Of a stretch of 32,671 nt of DNA, positions 9,942 through 19,764 are shown piece by piece. This DNA is from an uncultured Pelagibacteraceae bacterium. GTDB lineage: Bacteria > Pseudomonadota > Alphaproteobacteria > Pelagibacterales > Pelagibacteraceae. Numbering within the stretch: position 1 is the stretch's first letter; the number at the start of each line of letters is the position of its first letter. The stretch is from the NCBI GenBank assembly GCA_902527485.1, contig CABZPB010000011.1, positions 1-32,671 on the forward strand, written 5' to 3'. Under the pieces are notes generated by a model. It saw only the letters and a list, made by a program, of their open reading frames with translations. It had not been told where the DNA came from and made no database searches. The position numbers and the translations under genes are program-made.

Positions 9942-10321
9942 GTTATTTTAAATTTACTTTGTTTTAATGCTCCAAATCCTCCATCAATATGAGAGACTTT
10001 TTTAAATCCCATATCTTTTAAAGATTTAGCTGCGAGAGCTGATCTCATTCCACCAGCGCAAAATAAAACCATTTCTTTATTTAAATCTAGTTTGCCTTGC
10101 TTAAAATATGCACTCTCTGGATCAAGCCAAAACTCCAACATTCCTCTAGGAACATGATTTGAGTCATCAATTCTTCCCTCTCTCTCCAATTCTCTTACAT
10201 CTCTAATATCAATTAAGTTACACTCATTTTTAATAAATTTCTCAAAAGCTTCGTCAGTAGATATAGTCTTAATCTCTTTCAAAGCTTCTGCTACAAGAGT
10301 TTGGGATGATTTAATTGTCAT
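9938..10321 (-). CDS. Rhodanese-like domain protein
   Basis: 'LIDIRDVRELEREGRI...VLFCAGGMRSALAAKSLKDMGFKKVSHIDGGFGAL', active-site Cys in CAGGMRS. Confidence 0.9.
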   Translation of the reverse strand: MTIKSSQTLVAEALKEIKTISTDEAFEKFIKNECNLIDIRDVRELEREGRIDDSNHVPRGMLEFWLDPESAYFKQGKLDLNKEMVLFCAGGMRSALAAKSLKDMGFKKVSHIDGGFGALKQSKFKIT

Positions 10322-10356
10322 TCTATTGTAAATATTTATATCATAAATAAAAAGAT

Positions 10357-11334
10357 ATGAAAAAGTTTTTCATAAAGATTTGTAAATTTTTTGGCCTCGA
10401 AATTATTGATCAAAATGAATTTACCTCTCCTACACTAAATAAAGAACTGAATGAAGATCTTTCAATTTTAAACCAAAAATCAATAGTGTTACCTATGGGG
10501 GAAGTAAAAATTACAAGAAAAGTAAATTCAATCCTTATAATTATTAGAGTTAATACAGAAATTGAAGTTTGGGATCAAAATAAAAGAAGATTATTCGAAA
10601 AACCAAAGGTAGAATATTCAATTCGATCAATAAATTCTTTAATAAAATCAATTAATCTTTGTCAAAAAAAATATACAGATTTAAAAATAAAGACAATAAT
10701 TCTTGATGATTCTTCAAAAAACGAAAATTTAAATAAAATAAAAGAAGTAATAAAAGATACAAATGTAGAGATAATTACCTTAAACACCAAAAAATTTGAA
10801 GCTAAAATTAAAAAACAAAAAACAGAAGAAACTTTTTCAAATTTAGCGAGTTTATTTCAATGCTTTGAGATTGGTAAAGATATTGGGGAAGACTTAATTT
10901 TCTTTATTGAAGATGATTATCTTCATTTTGACACTATGTTATCAGAGATGATTGCTACATATGAAAGGGTATCATCTCAATTAGGTAGAGATATTTTTAT
11001 GTGTCCCTCAGATTATCCCTATCTATATATGGATAATGAAAAAACGAATATTCTAATTGGAGATAAAAGACATTGGAGAACAATTAATAAGACTTTATGC
11101 ACTTTTATGACAAGCAAAAAATTATTAGATTTATATTGGCAAAATTTTTTAAAAAATTGTGAAGATCGTCATCATCCTTTTGAGAAGTATATTAATGAAA
11201 TTTACAAAAATGAGTTTTGTATATCTCCTCTAAAAAGTTTGTCTGTACATTTAACAAACATTAATTCAAGTTACGGTTTATCACCATTTATTGATTATAA
11301 AAAATTATGGGATGAGAATAAATTTGATGCTTAA
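10357..11334 (+). CDS. Glycosyltransferase-like protein
   Basis: GT-A-like pattern: 'IILDDSSKNENL' and 'DLIFFIEDDYLHF' acidic motif. No specific family recognised. Confidence 0.5.
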   Translation: MKKFFIKICKFFGLEIIDQNEFTSPTLNKELNEDLSILNQKSIVLPMGEVKITRKVNSILIIIRVNTEIEVWDQNKRRLFEKPKVEYSIRSINSLIKSINLCQKKYTDLKIKTIILDDSSKNENLNKIKEVIKDTNVEIITLNTKKFEAKIKKQKTEETFSNLASLFQCFEIGKDIGEDLIFFIEDDYLHFDTMLSEMIATYERVSSQLGRDIFMCPSDYPYLYMDNEKTNILIGDKRHWRTINKTLCTFMTSKKLLDLYWQNFLKNCEDRHHPFEKYINEIYKNEFCISPLKSLSVHLTNINSSYGLSPFIDYKKLWDENKFDA

Positions 11335-11797
11335 GGAGAATATCAAAGCTCCTGATATTAGATTACCTTCCACAGATAATACGGAGTATTTACTTAAAAA
11401 ATCGATTGGTAATTATGTAATAATATATTTTTATCCCAAAAATGACACTCCGGGTTGCACTTTAGAAACTAATGATTTTAATAAACTTCTTCCAAATTTT
11501 AGAAAGCTTAATTGTGAGGTATATGGTATTTCAAAAGACAGTCTTGAAAGTCACATTAAATTTAAAAAAAAATATAAAATAAAGTTCGATCTTTTATCTG
11601 ACCTAGATAAAAAAGTTTTAAAAAAATATAAAGTGTGGGGTAAAAAAAAATTTATGGGTCGAGAGTTTATGGGAGTAATCAGATCAACCTTTCTAATTGA
11701 TAAAAAGGGAAGAGTTTTAAAAATTTGGAACAACGTGAGGGTCAAAGACCACGCTAAAGAAGTATTGAACACACTTAAAAGGATAGCATGTAAATAA
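11327..11797 (+). CDS. bcp: Thiol peroxidase/peroxiredoxin, BCP type
   Basis: 'YFYPKNDTPGCTLETNDFN' peroxidatic motif; start set to internal ATG (MLKENIKAPDI) overlapping the previous stop. Confidence 0.92.
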   Translation: MLKENIKAPDIRLPSTDNTEYLLKKSIGNYVIIYFYPKNDTPGCTLETNDFNKLLPNFRKLNCEVYGISKDSLESHIKFKKKYKIKFDLLSDLDKKVLKKYKVWGKKKFMGREFMGVIRSTFLIDKKGRVLKIWNNVRVKDHAKEVLNTLKRIACK

Positions 11798-11826
11798 AAA
11801 AGCCCCTCGAAGGAGGGGCTTTATTT
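11798..11826. terminator. Bidirectional intrinsic terminator between convergent bcp and amtB
   Basis: Perfect 8-bp stem AGCCCCTC-GAAG-GAGGGGCT (11801-11820), preceded by AAAAA (U-tract for the minus strand) and followed by TTATTT. Confidence 0.9.
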
Positions 11827-11847
11827 AACTAACTTAGAGAGAGTTGA

Positions 11848-11889
11848 AAGGATCCTTCATTTAAATTATACAGGGAGTTAGAAGGATCC
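11848..11889. repeat. Inverted repeat GGATCCTTC ... GAAGGATCC in the amtB 3' region
   Basis: 9-bp perfect arms 11850-11858 and 11881-11889 with 22-nt loop; also read as direct repeats GAGTTGAAAGGATCC / GAGTTAGAAGGATCC. Confidence 0.6.
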
Positions 11890-11906
11890 CTTTTCTTTAT
11901 TAACAA

Positions 11907-13208
11907 CTAGTCGCGAATTGCGTATGCAATCACTCCTGTTTCAGTAACGTCTGTACCTTTAGTTTCAGCTTCTTTACTTAACCTGATACCAATAGTTGCT
12001 TTCATTAAGCTCCAAACAATCATAGCTACTACGAAAACAAAAACGTTAATTGAAATCACGCCTAATAATTGAGTTCCAAATGAAGTATCTGGATTTGTAA
12101 TCGGCACTGCTAATGTACCCCAAATACCAGCAAATAAGTGAGCCGGTATTGCTCCTACTACGTCATCAATTTTTAGAGAGAATAGAAGTTTAGTACCATA
12201 AACTACGATTACACCACCAACTGCACCAATTAATATTGCTGCTAATGGCGAAGGCATCAATGGTTCTGCAGTAATTGCAACTAATCCACCGATACATCCA
12301 TTTAACATTTGTACAACATCTGTTTTTCCAAAATTCAATCTTGTAACAGTTGCTGCAGCCATTACACCACCGGCTCCTGCTAAGAAAGTATTTAAAAATA
12401 TAGATGATACAGCGATCGCATCATCAGCTGTACCTATAGCTAATTGAGAACCACCATTAAATCCAAACCAACCTAACCATAAAATAAATACTCCTACAGT
12501 TACCAATGGAATTGAAGATGCAGCAAAAGGTTTTAGCGGTGCGGGTTGACCAGACTTAGTAAATCTTCCAAGTCTAGGACCTAACATTAAAGCGCCTGCT
12601 AGAGCTGCTGCTCCACCGGTTGAGTGTACAAGTGTCGATCCTGCAAAGTCTGAGAATCCAGCAGAAGCTAACCAGCCTCCACCCCACTGCCAACCCATTA
12701 CGATTGGATAAATAATTCCTGATAAAATTGCTGCAAATAAAAAGAATGGCCATAACTTAATTCTTTCAGCCAAAGTTCCTGATACAATAGATACAGTTGT
12801 TGCACAGAATACCATTTGGAAGTACCAGTCTGATCCATCTGCATATCCAGTGTCAACTGCACTAGCATCCGACCATGGAACAAAGCTACCAATATATCCT
12901 CCTTCAGGAATTCCATAAGCAAGATTGTAACCTACCATCCAGAACATTATTCCAGCAATTGATATTAATCCTATATTTTTTGCACAGATAACAGATACAC
13001 TTTTTGATGTAACCATACCTGACTCCAACATTGCAAATCCACAAGCCATAAAGAAGACTAGAAATCCACACATTAAAAATAGCAAGGTATTAAATATAAA
13101 ACCTATTTCAGCAGAGACTGTTGTTTCCGCCATAGCTGCACCACTCATGTTTAATAATAAAATTAAACTAACAAGCGGCACGCTTATTTTGTTAATTAGT
13201 TTTGTCAT
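11907..13208 (-). CDS. amtB: Ammonium transporter
   Basis: 433 aa with signal-like N-terminus; Amt motifs 'GFAMLESG', 'FAGSTLVHSTGGAAALAGALMLGPRLG', 'LGWFGFNGGS', 'HLFAGIWGTLAV'. Confidence 0.96.
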   Translation of the reverse strand: MTKLINKISVPLVSLILLLNMSGAAMAETTVSAEIGFIFNTLLFLMCGFLVFFMACGFAMLESGMVTSKSVSVICAKNIGLISIAGIMFWMVGYNLAYGIPEGGYIGSFVPWSDASAVDTGYADGSDWYFQMVFCATTVSIVSGTLAERIKLWPFFLFAAILSGIIYPIVMGWQWGGGWLASAGFSDFAGSTLVHSTGGAAALAGALMLGPRLGRFTKSGQPAPLKPFAASSIPLVTVGVFILWLGWFGFNGGSQLAIGTADDAIAVSSIFLNTFLAGAGGVMAAATVTRLNFGKTDVVQMLNGCIGGLVAITAEPLMPSPLAAILIGAVGGVIVVYGTKLLFSLKIDDVVGAIPAHLFAGIWGTLAVPITNPDTSFGTQLLGVISINVFVFVVAMIVWSLMKATIGIRLSKEAETKGTDVTETGVIAYAIRD

Positions 13209-13301
13209 AAAGACCCCTTCTGTTAAGAGGATACTTTTATTTTAATCGAAATGAATATCTAACGCTGATTGTGTAAATTTGGTATGCAGAATTTGCATAT
13301 A

Positions 13302-13338
13302 GAAACAGCCTTAACGCGAATCTTGTTAAGGCTGTTTC
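13302..13338 (-). terminator. Hairpin terminator downstream of HU gene
   Basis: Perfect 14-bp inverted repeat GAAACAGCCTTAAC-(9 nt)-GTTAAGGCTGTTTC immediately 3' of the HU stop. Confidence 0.8.
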
Positions 13339-13344
13339 AAAAGA

Positions 13345-13620
13345 TTATTTGTTAAATACTTCTTTTAAAGCTTTAGCAGGTAAGAACTTAACTTTTTGTG
13401 ATGCAGCAATCTGAATCTGCTCACCAGTTCTTGGATTTCTTCCAACTCTAGCTTTTCTTTTAGCTACTTTATATGTACCAAAACCAGCAATTTTCACTGA
13501 ATCGTCTGCTTTTAAAGCATCTAAAATTGTGTTGGTAATTGTATCAAAAGTTCTCTCTGCATCAGCCTTACTAAGATTCAAAGCCCCAGAAATTTTGACT
13601 ACTAATTGTTTTTTGTTCAT
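13345..13620 (-). CDS. hup: HU-family DNA-binding protein
   Basis: 'GFGTYKVAKRKARVGRNPRTGEQIQIAASQKVKFLPAKALKE' is the HU/IHF signature. Confidence 0.96.
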   Translation of the reverse strand: MNKKQLVVKISGALNLSKADAERTFDTITNTILDALKADDSVKIAGFGTYKVAKRKARVGRNPRTGEQIQIAASQKVKFLPAKALKEVFNK

Positions 13621-13774
13621 TTTAGCTCCGGTTTTATTAGGTTAATTTCATTGTTGTCAAAAGTGTTGTTAAATCAAGACTTTTTTTAGTATTTCCTAAA
13701 AAGTTATACACAACATCTGGTGTGAACTTAAAAGTTGTTGATTTTATTAGGTTTCTAACCCTTTAAATGAATTA

Positions 13775-14887
13775 TTAATTGAGCAATCCTAAGTCTTTAA
13801 GGTCATTAAAAGTTGTGAAAAACATTAAAGATATCAGCAAAAATAATCCGATTCGAAAAAAACCTTCTTGTGTTTTTTGCGATAATGGACGACCTAACAT
13901 TTTTTCAAATGCATAAAACATTAAATGTCCTCCGTCCAACATCGGGATTGGAAACAAATTAACTAAACCAAGACTAATTGAGATGTATGCCATCATGCTG
14001 ATAAATGCCAAAACGCCGAATTCCGCTACCTGTCCTGAAATTTTTGCTATTCTAATAGGTCCTCCAAGCTGAGAGGTATCAGCCTTACCAAAAATCATTG
14101 CACCGATATATTTAAGAGAAGAAATACTCACATAGTAAACCTCATTAACTGCGTGATAAATTGATTGAGCAGGTCCCAATTTTACGTGATTAATTTCGTT
14201 ATTATACGCTCCTAATTTTATTCCAACTATCCTTTTATTAAGTTTATTTCCTAAATTATCTTCACCCAAAACCACATTTGGTTTTACTTTAAGGATTAAT
14301 TCATCGTAAGAACGTTTAATTTTAAAGTCAATTATTTCATCTGTAGACATAGTGATAAATTTGGAAACATCCATGATGCTTTCGACTTTATTGCCATCTA
14401 TTTCCAAAATTATATCATTTTGTTTTAGTCCCCCAACCATAGCTGGGCTGTCTTTCTGGACTTCATTGATTACAGCTGGTGTAAAATCTTTTCCAATAAA
14501 TGTATAAATTGAAAAGAATATCACCAAAGCTAGTAGAAAATTTGCTAAAGGACCACCAAATACAATTAAAGTTCTTTGATATAGAGGTTTTAAGATAAAT
14601 AATTTTTTTTGCTCTTCTTCATTATACTTTTCTAAAATCTCTTTATGGTCGGCTTGAGAATATACATTCCTATCTCCAAAAAATTTTACATAACCTCCAA
14701 GAGGTATCCAGCATATTTTCCATCTTGTACCCGATTTATCATTCCAGCCAAAAATTTCTTTACCAAACCCGATTGAAAAATCGGTAACTCCAACACCATA
14801 TTTTTTTGCAAAATAGTAATGACCATATTCATGTATAAATACAACAATTAAAATTAAAACAATAAAAGGTAAAATATAATCTAACAT
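13775..14887 (-). CDS. rseP: RseP-like site-2 intramembrane metalloprotease
   Basis: 'FIHEYGHYYFAKKYGV' (HExxH), PDZ-like middle, 'NLFPIPMLDGGHLMFY'. Confidence 0.93.
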   Translation of the reverse strand: MLDYILPFIVLILIVVFIHEYGHYYFAKKYGVGVTDFSIGFGKEIFGWNDKSGTRWKICWIPLGGYVKFFGDRNVYSQADHKEILEKYNEEEQKKLFILKPLYQRTLIVFGGPLANFLLALVIFFSIYTFIGKDFTPAVINEVQKDSPAMVGGLKQNDIILEIDGNKVESIMDVSKFITMSTDEIIDFKIKRSYDELILKVKPNVVLGEDNLGNKLNKRIVGIKLGAYNNEINHVKLGPAQSIYHAVNEVYYVSISSLKYIGAMIFGKADTSQLGGPIRIAKISGQVAEFGVLAFISMMAYISISLGLVNLFPIPMLDGGHLMFYAFEKMLGRPLSQKTQEGFFRIGLFLLISLMFFTTFNDLKDLGLLN

Positions 14888-14888
14888 A

Positions 14889-15890
14889 TTAGTAATCTAT
14901 AATATCTGACATTTTGGAAATTTGTCCAATACTAAAAATTATCGCATCTTTTTTTTTAAATCCATATTTTTCAGCATTATCCTTAAATCTTTTAGGAGGT
15001 TCCATTATTGGTTCCAAAGACAAAACAAATGTTCCCCAATGCATTCCTAAAACTTTTTTGGTTTTCAATTCTCGTCCGATACTTAAAGCTTCCTCGGGAT
15101 TTGTATGATAAACAGATTTATCTTTGTAAGGCATTATTGGAAAAAAATTATACGCACCTATATTTATAATTGTAAGATCAATTGGTCCATACTTATTCCC
15201 CAGATATTTATAAATATTTCCAATTCCGGTATCGCATGCAAATAGTATTTTTTTTTTATTATACTCTATTAAAAAATTTCCCCATAAAGTTTTATTAGTG
15301 TCAGTTAAGCTTCTTTTTGACCAATGCACAGCTGGAAGAAATGAAATTTTTAAATTTTCATTGATCTTAATTTCATCATACCAGTCCATTTCATTGACAT
15401 CTTTATATCCATTAGTTTTGAAATATTTGCTAAGATTTAAAGGAACTAATACTTTTGCATCTTTGAAAGGAAATTTTTTTATGGTCATCATATCCTGATG
15501 ATCATAATGATTATGAGTAAGTAAAAATAAGTTAATTTTGGGTAATTGGTTCAATCTCAAAGCTGGATTTGTGAATCTTTTAGGTCCAAATATAAGTGGT
15601 CCTGCATTCTTAGAAAAAATGGGATCTGTAATTATGGTATTATTTCCCAATTTAATAATAAAAGTTGCGTGACCAATCCAACCAATATAGTCATCGTTTT
15701 TTAATTTTTCTAAATCTCTTAACACTTGATCTTTATTTAAAACGTGGCCATCAGTTACAGTCATATCTAGTTTTTTTTTTTCTTTATTAAATATTTTATA
15801 AGACCACTTTACATTAGGATCTATTTGAGGTGAGCCTTCAGGATTTCTAAATGTTCCATCAGGAAGATGGTGGTAAAGTTTTTTTTTCAT
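14889..15890 (-). CDS. Metallo-beta-lactamase fold hydrolase, NAPE-PLD/UlaG-like
   Basis: 'WIGHATFIIKLGNNTIITDPIFS', 'LLTHNHYDHQD', 'FACDTGIG', 'GMHWGTF'. Confidence 0.85.
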   Translation of the reverse strand: MKKKLYHHLPDGTFRNPEGSPQIDPNVKWSYKIFNKEKKKLDMTVTDGHVLNKDQVLRDLEKLKNDDYIGWIGHATFIIKLGNNTIITDPIFSKNAGPLIFGPKRFTNPALRLNQLPKINLFLLTHNHYDHQDMMTIKKFPFKDAKVLVPLNLSKYFKTNGYKDVNEMDWYDEIKINENLKISFLPAVHWSKRSLTDTNKTLWGNFLIEYNKKKILFACDTGIGNIYKYLGNKYGPIDLTIINIGAYNFFPIMPYKDKSVYHTNPEEALSIGRELKTKKVLGMHWGTFVLSLEPIMEPPKRFKDNAEKYGFKKKDAIIFSIGQISKMSDIIDY

Positions 15891-15892
15891 CG

Positions 15893-16513
15893 TTAGTAAT
15901 TTTTTTTATTCTTTTTTAAAATTATCTTTTCTAATTTATTGCTAATAATAATTACTCCTTTATGATTCGGATGCATTCCATCGCTTAAATTAAGTTCAGC
16001 ATTCATAGCTACACCATCAAGTAAAAAAGGAATAAGTTCTAATTTATATTCTTTTGATAAATCTGAAAAAATCTTATCAAATTTTTTTTTATATTTTGAT
16101 CCATGCGAATTGGGGGCAATCAATCCAGTTAAAATGATATCGACATTTTTTTTCAGTGAAATTTGAATTATTTTTTCCAGATTATTTTTGGTTTCGCTCG
16201 GTTCAATACCTCTTAACATGTCATTAGCACCTAAACCTAAAATCATTAAATCTATCCCAGGCTCTGATAAAGTCCATTCTGCTCTATTTAGTCCTCCTGA
16301 TGAAGTGCTGCCTGACACACTTCCATTAATTACCTCTATATTGTAACCTTTAGATTTTAAGCTTTCTTGCAAAATGAATGACAAATGGTGCTGATTGGGT
16401 AAGCCATAACCTGCCATTATACTGTCTCCAAACAATACAATTTTTTCAATTGCATACGAGTTTATGGTCAGTAGACAGAGAACAATTATTTTAATAATAA
16501 AACTTTTATACAT
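15893..16513 (-). CDS. tesA: SGNH/GDSL arylesterase / acyl-CoA thioesterase I-like
   Basis: 'IVLFGDSIMAGYGLP' block I, 'LGLGAND', 'DGMHPNHKG'; start set at MYKSFIIK with signal peptide. Confidence 0.87.
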   Translation of the reverse strand: MYKSFIIKIIVLCLLTINSYAIEKIVLFGDSIMAGYGLPNQHHLSFILQESLKSKGYNIEVINGSVSGSTSSGGLNRAEWTLSEPGIDLMILGLGANDMLRGIEPSETKNNLEKIIQISLKKNVDIILTGLIAPNSHGSKYKKKFDKIFSDLSKEYKLELIPFLLDGVAMNAELNLSDGMHPNHKGVIIISNKLEKIILKKNKKNY

Positions 16514-17177
16514 GAGTATTCTTCTTAAATTAAAAAAAGTAAATCTTAAATATAAAACTGGCAAGGATAATATAAGTGTATTGAATAATATTAACCTAAT
16601 TACCAAAAAAAAAGAAACTGTCTCAATAGTAGGTGAAAGTGGCTCAGGAAAAACAAGTTTAATAATGTTGGTGGGAGGGTTAGAGCGTGCAACATCAGGT
16701 AAAATATTTTTTCAAGGTCAGGAGTTAACTAAATTGAATGATGACCAAGTATCAAAGATTAGAAAGAAAAGTATTGGTATAATTTTTCAGTCTTTTTATT
16801 TAATTCCTAATTATACAGCTGTAGAAAATGTTGCTTTAACTCTTGAACTTAATAAATTTAAAAATCCTGAAAGAAATGCAAAAGAATTATTGGATAGATT
16901 TGGTCTAAGACATCGACTAAATAATTTACCAAGCCAATTATCGGGAGGTGAGCAACAGCGCGTAGCAATTGCAAGAGCAATTGCAATGAAACCTGAATTA
17001 ATTTTAGCTGATGAGCCAACAGGAAATTTAGATACAGAAAATTCTTTAATGATCTCTAAGATATTATTTAATTATGTCAGAGAAGAGGGTTCGTCATTAA
17101 TAATAGTTACTCATGACACAAAACTTGCAAATAAAACCGACAGAAAAATTAAAATTAAAGATGGAAAAATTAATTAA
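16512..17177 (+). CDS. ybbA: ABC transporter ATP-binding protein (YbbA/LolD type)
   Basis: Walker A GESGSGKT, signature LSGGEQQRVAIARA, Walker B LILADEPTGNLD; divergent tesA and downstream FtsX-like permease match the E. coli tesA-ybbA-ybbP arrangement. Confidence 0.9.
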   Translation: MSILLKLKKVNLKYKTGKDNISVLNNINLITKKKETVSIVGESGSGKTSLIMLVGGLERATSGKIFFQGQELTKLNDDQVSKIRKKSIGIIFQSFYLIPNYTAVENVALTLELNKFKNPERNAKELLDRFGLRHRLNNLPSQLSGGEQQRVAIARAIAMKPELILADEPTGNLDTENSLMISKILFNYVREEGSSLIIVTHDTKLANKTDRKIKIKDGKIN

Positions 17178-19698
17178 TTTATCTGAAATTAATATGATAT
17201 TTAAATATGCTTTCAGAGACTTGAGAAGGAATTATAAAAAAATATCAAGTATTATTGTAACGCTATTTATTAGTCTTTTTATATTAAGTGCAATTTTTTC
17301 AATCGAAGACAGTTTAAAAAAAGAATTAAATAATAATGCTAGAGCATTGCTTGGAGGAGATTTTGAAATTGATTATAATCGTAATCAAGGAAATTTGAAG
17401 TTAATAAATAAGGTCGAAGAATTCGCAACTGTCTCCCGAATGATTGAGTTTAGTACAATGCTTTCAACAACTAATCGTGAAGAAAATAAATCTTTATTTA
17501 CTAGAATAAAAACAGTCGATAAAAAATATCCTCTTTACGGTGAGATTATTTATGAGCCTACGGGAGCTTTTGAACGGATGCACAATGAACCAAAAACAAT
17601 TTTAATTAATGAGAGTTTGTCAAAAACTCTTGAAATTAAAATTAATGAAACTGTAAATATTCAAGATCAAGAATTTACAGTTATTGGTAAAGTAAAGTCT
17701 GTTCCAGATGTTAGTGGGTTTGTGGCTTTTGGTGATTGGGCTTTAGCAAGCGAACAAACTTTGAATATTTTGAAATTAAATGGAATTGGTAGTTTTTTAA
17801 ATTATGAGTACAGAGTAAAATTTAAACAAAATAAAAATTCGGATATTTTTGAAAAAAAAATTGAAAAAATTTTTAAGGATGATCAAAAAGTAAAGCTTAG
17901 ATATCCTGAAGACTCCGCCAGCGGATTGAAGCGAATTATTAATAATTTTTCACAGTTTTTGTCACTTGTATCAATTAGTGCAATGTTAATTGCTGGAATT
18001 GGAATTTCTAATACTTTTTTATCTTTCATTAATCAAAACAATATGTCCATTGCAGTAAGAAAGGCTGTTGGTTTTTATTCCGGAAATATTAAAAAAATTT
18101 ATTATCTTCAGTTAGTTATATTACTATTCATCATCAGCATTTGTGCATACTCCACTAGTTTCTTGACTGTACCTATTACAAATAAATATTTATCTGATGG
18201 TATTGGATTAAGTATTTATCCTTCTATTTCTTATATTAACTTTATTAAAATATTTTTTATAGGTTTATTAGTATTAATTATTTTTTCTATTCCGACTATC
18301 AGCTCCATTGACCAAGTTAAAGCTTCAAATTTATTTAGAAATGTATTTCAAAATTTACAATTTTATTATTCAAAAAAATTAGCTATTTTAAGCATTTTTT
18401 TTCTATCGATCTTAATCTTATTATTCACTTTCCAATCTGAAAATCCAAGCTACAGCCTGGGTTATTTTGGAGCATTTTTTATTTGTCTAATTGTGTTTTT
18501 TTTACTATCAAAATTTATAATTTTTTCACTTAAAAAATTAAAAGTTAACTTAGGTATCTCTTTAAAATTATCTATAAAAAATATAACTCAAACAAAAAGT
18601 ATTACACCTATTACAATTATGTCTTTAGGTTTAGGTGTTACTTTACTATTAACTTTAGCTCTAGTTGGAACAAACTTTCAAAGAGAAATAGCAAAATCAA
18701 TTCCTGATATTGCTCCAGATTATTTCTTTGTAGGAATTCAACATGGAGATAGAGAAAAGTTTAAGAAAAAGATTTTGTTAATGGATCCTGACGCAAATAT
18801 TGAAATCGTACCAATGGTTTCTTCAGGCATTATTAAAATAAACGGTATAAATCCAAATACGTATATTGATAGTGATAATGATAGTTACTGGGTCATTGAA
18901 AGTGAAAGGAGATCATCGTGGTCAAAAAATGTACCTGAGGATAATCTAATTGTAAAAGGTCAGTGGTGGGATTTATCTAAACCTAATAACCTTCAAATAT
19001 CTTTAGACGCAAAAGTAGCGAAAGATTTTAATATCAATTTGGGCGATATATTCACTTTAAATATATATGGCAAAGAGGTAGACGGTGAAGTAATTAATTT
19101 TAGGAAGGTTGATTACAGAGATCTTAACATAAATTTTGCAATGCTGTTTAATCCCGAATTTGCAATGAAAATTCCTCATGAGTACTTAGCAACTACAAAA
19201 TTTAAAAATTTAGACAAATTTAATGAAATAGAAATGCTTAAAATTTTTCCAAGTTTATCAATGATAAAAATTGCAGATTATTTGAATAAAGTAACCTCTA
19301 TTTTAAATAAAGTTTTTATAGCTGTTATATTAATTTCAGCAGTAACAATCGTTATTGGTTTAATAGTGATTTCAAGTGCAATAATTGTACAAGGAAAAAT
19401 GAAAGAATATCAAAATTTAATTTTTAAAATTTTAGGATTTTCGAAAAAGGAGATTGTTTTTTCATCGTTAATTGAATTTTTAATCATTTTTAAATCAGTG
19501 ATATTAATTGCAGTATTTTTTTCGGTTTTTGGCTCAAAATTTATTATTGAAAATATATTTGATTTAGCATGGAAATTTGATTTTAAAGTTTTAATATACC
19601 TTTGTATTACTATTGGATTAACTACTTTAATTTTAATTTTATTAACTAATTTAAAATATTTAAATCCAAAAGTTTACCCACTTATAAGAAACCAATAA
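17161..19698 (+). CDS. ybbP: FtsX-like ABC transporter permease (YbbP type)
   Basis: Large permease with duplicated FtsX-like TM organisation; 'FKYAFRDLRRNYKK' start, 'ARALLGGDFEI'; ATG at 17161 overlaps the ybbA end. Confidence 0.87.
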   Translation: MEKLINLSEINMIFKYAFRDLRRNYKKISSIIVTLFISLFILSAIFSIEDSLKKELNNNARALLGGDFEIDYNRNQGNLKLINKVEEFATVSRMIEFSTMLSTTNREENKSLFTRIKTVDKKYPLYGEIIYEPTGAFERMHNEPKTILINESLSKTLEIKINETVNIQDQEFTVIGKVKSVPDVSGFVAFGDWALASEQTLNILKLNGIGSFLNYEYRVKFKQNKNSDIFEKKIEKIFKDDQKVKLRYPEDSASGLKRIINNFSQFLSLVSISAMLIAGIGISNTFLSFINQNNMSIAVRKAVGFYSGNIKKIYYLQLVILLFIISICAYSTSFLTVPITNKYLSDGIGLSIYPSISYINFIKIFFIGLLVLIIFSIPTISSIDQVKASNLFRNVFQNLQFYYSKKLAILSIFFLSILILLFTFQSENPSYSLGYFGAFFICLIVFFLLSKFIIFSLKKLKVNLGISLKLSIKNITQTKSITPITIMSLGLGVTLLLTLALVGTNFQREIAKSIPDIAPDYFFVGIQHGDREKFKKKILLMDPDANIEIVPMVSSGIIKINGINPNTYIDSDNDSYWVIESERRSSWSKNVPEDNLIVKGQWWDLSKPNNLQISLDAKVAKDFNINLGDIFTLNIYGKEVDGEVINFRKVDYRDLNINFAMLFNPEFAMKIPHEYLATTKFKNLDKFNEIEMLKIFPSLSMIKIADYLNKVTSILNKVFIAVILISAVTIVIGLIVISSAIIVQGKMKEYQNLIFKILGFSKKEIVFSSLIEFLIIFKSVILIAVFFSVFGSKFIIENIFDLAWKFDFKVLIYLCITIGLTTLILILLTNLKYLNPKVYPLIRNQ

Positions 19699-19764
19699 TC
19701 AAATCACCTAAAATAAAGTTAAAAATATAAATTTTTTTATTTAACTATAAATTAAATAACTTTT

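Noticed and set aside
12698-12922. 74-aa ORF in an alternative frame of amtB
   Set aside because: Same strand, different frame inside conserved amtB; translation lacks recognisable features.
13279-13298. Possible sigma-54 promoter (TGGTATGCAGAATTTGCA)
   Set aside because: On the wrong strand for amtB and GG-GC spacing is 12 rather than 10 bp; more likely just a dyad.
19699-19764. AT-rich partial inverted repeat between ybbP and the GNAT-like gene
   Set aside because: Weak A/T-only pairing expected by chance at this base composition.
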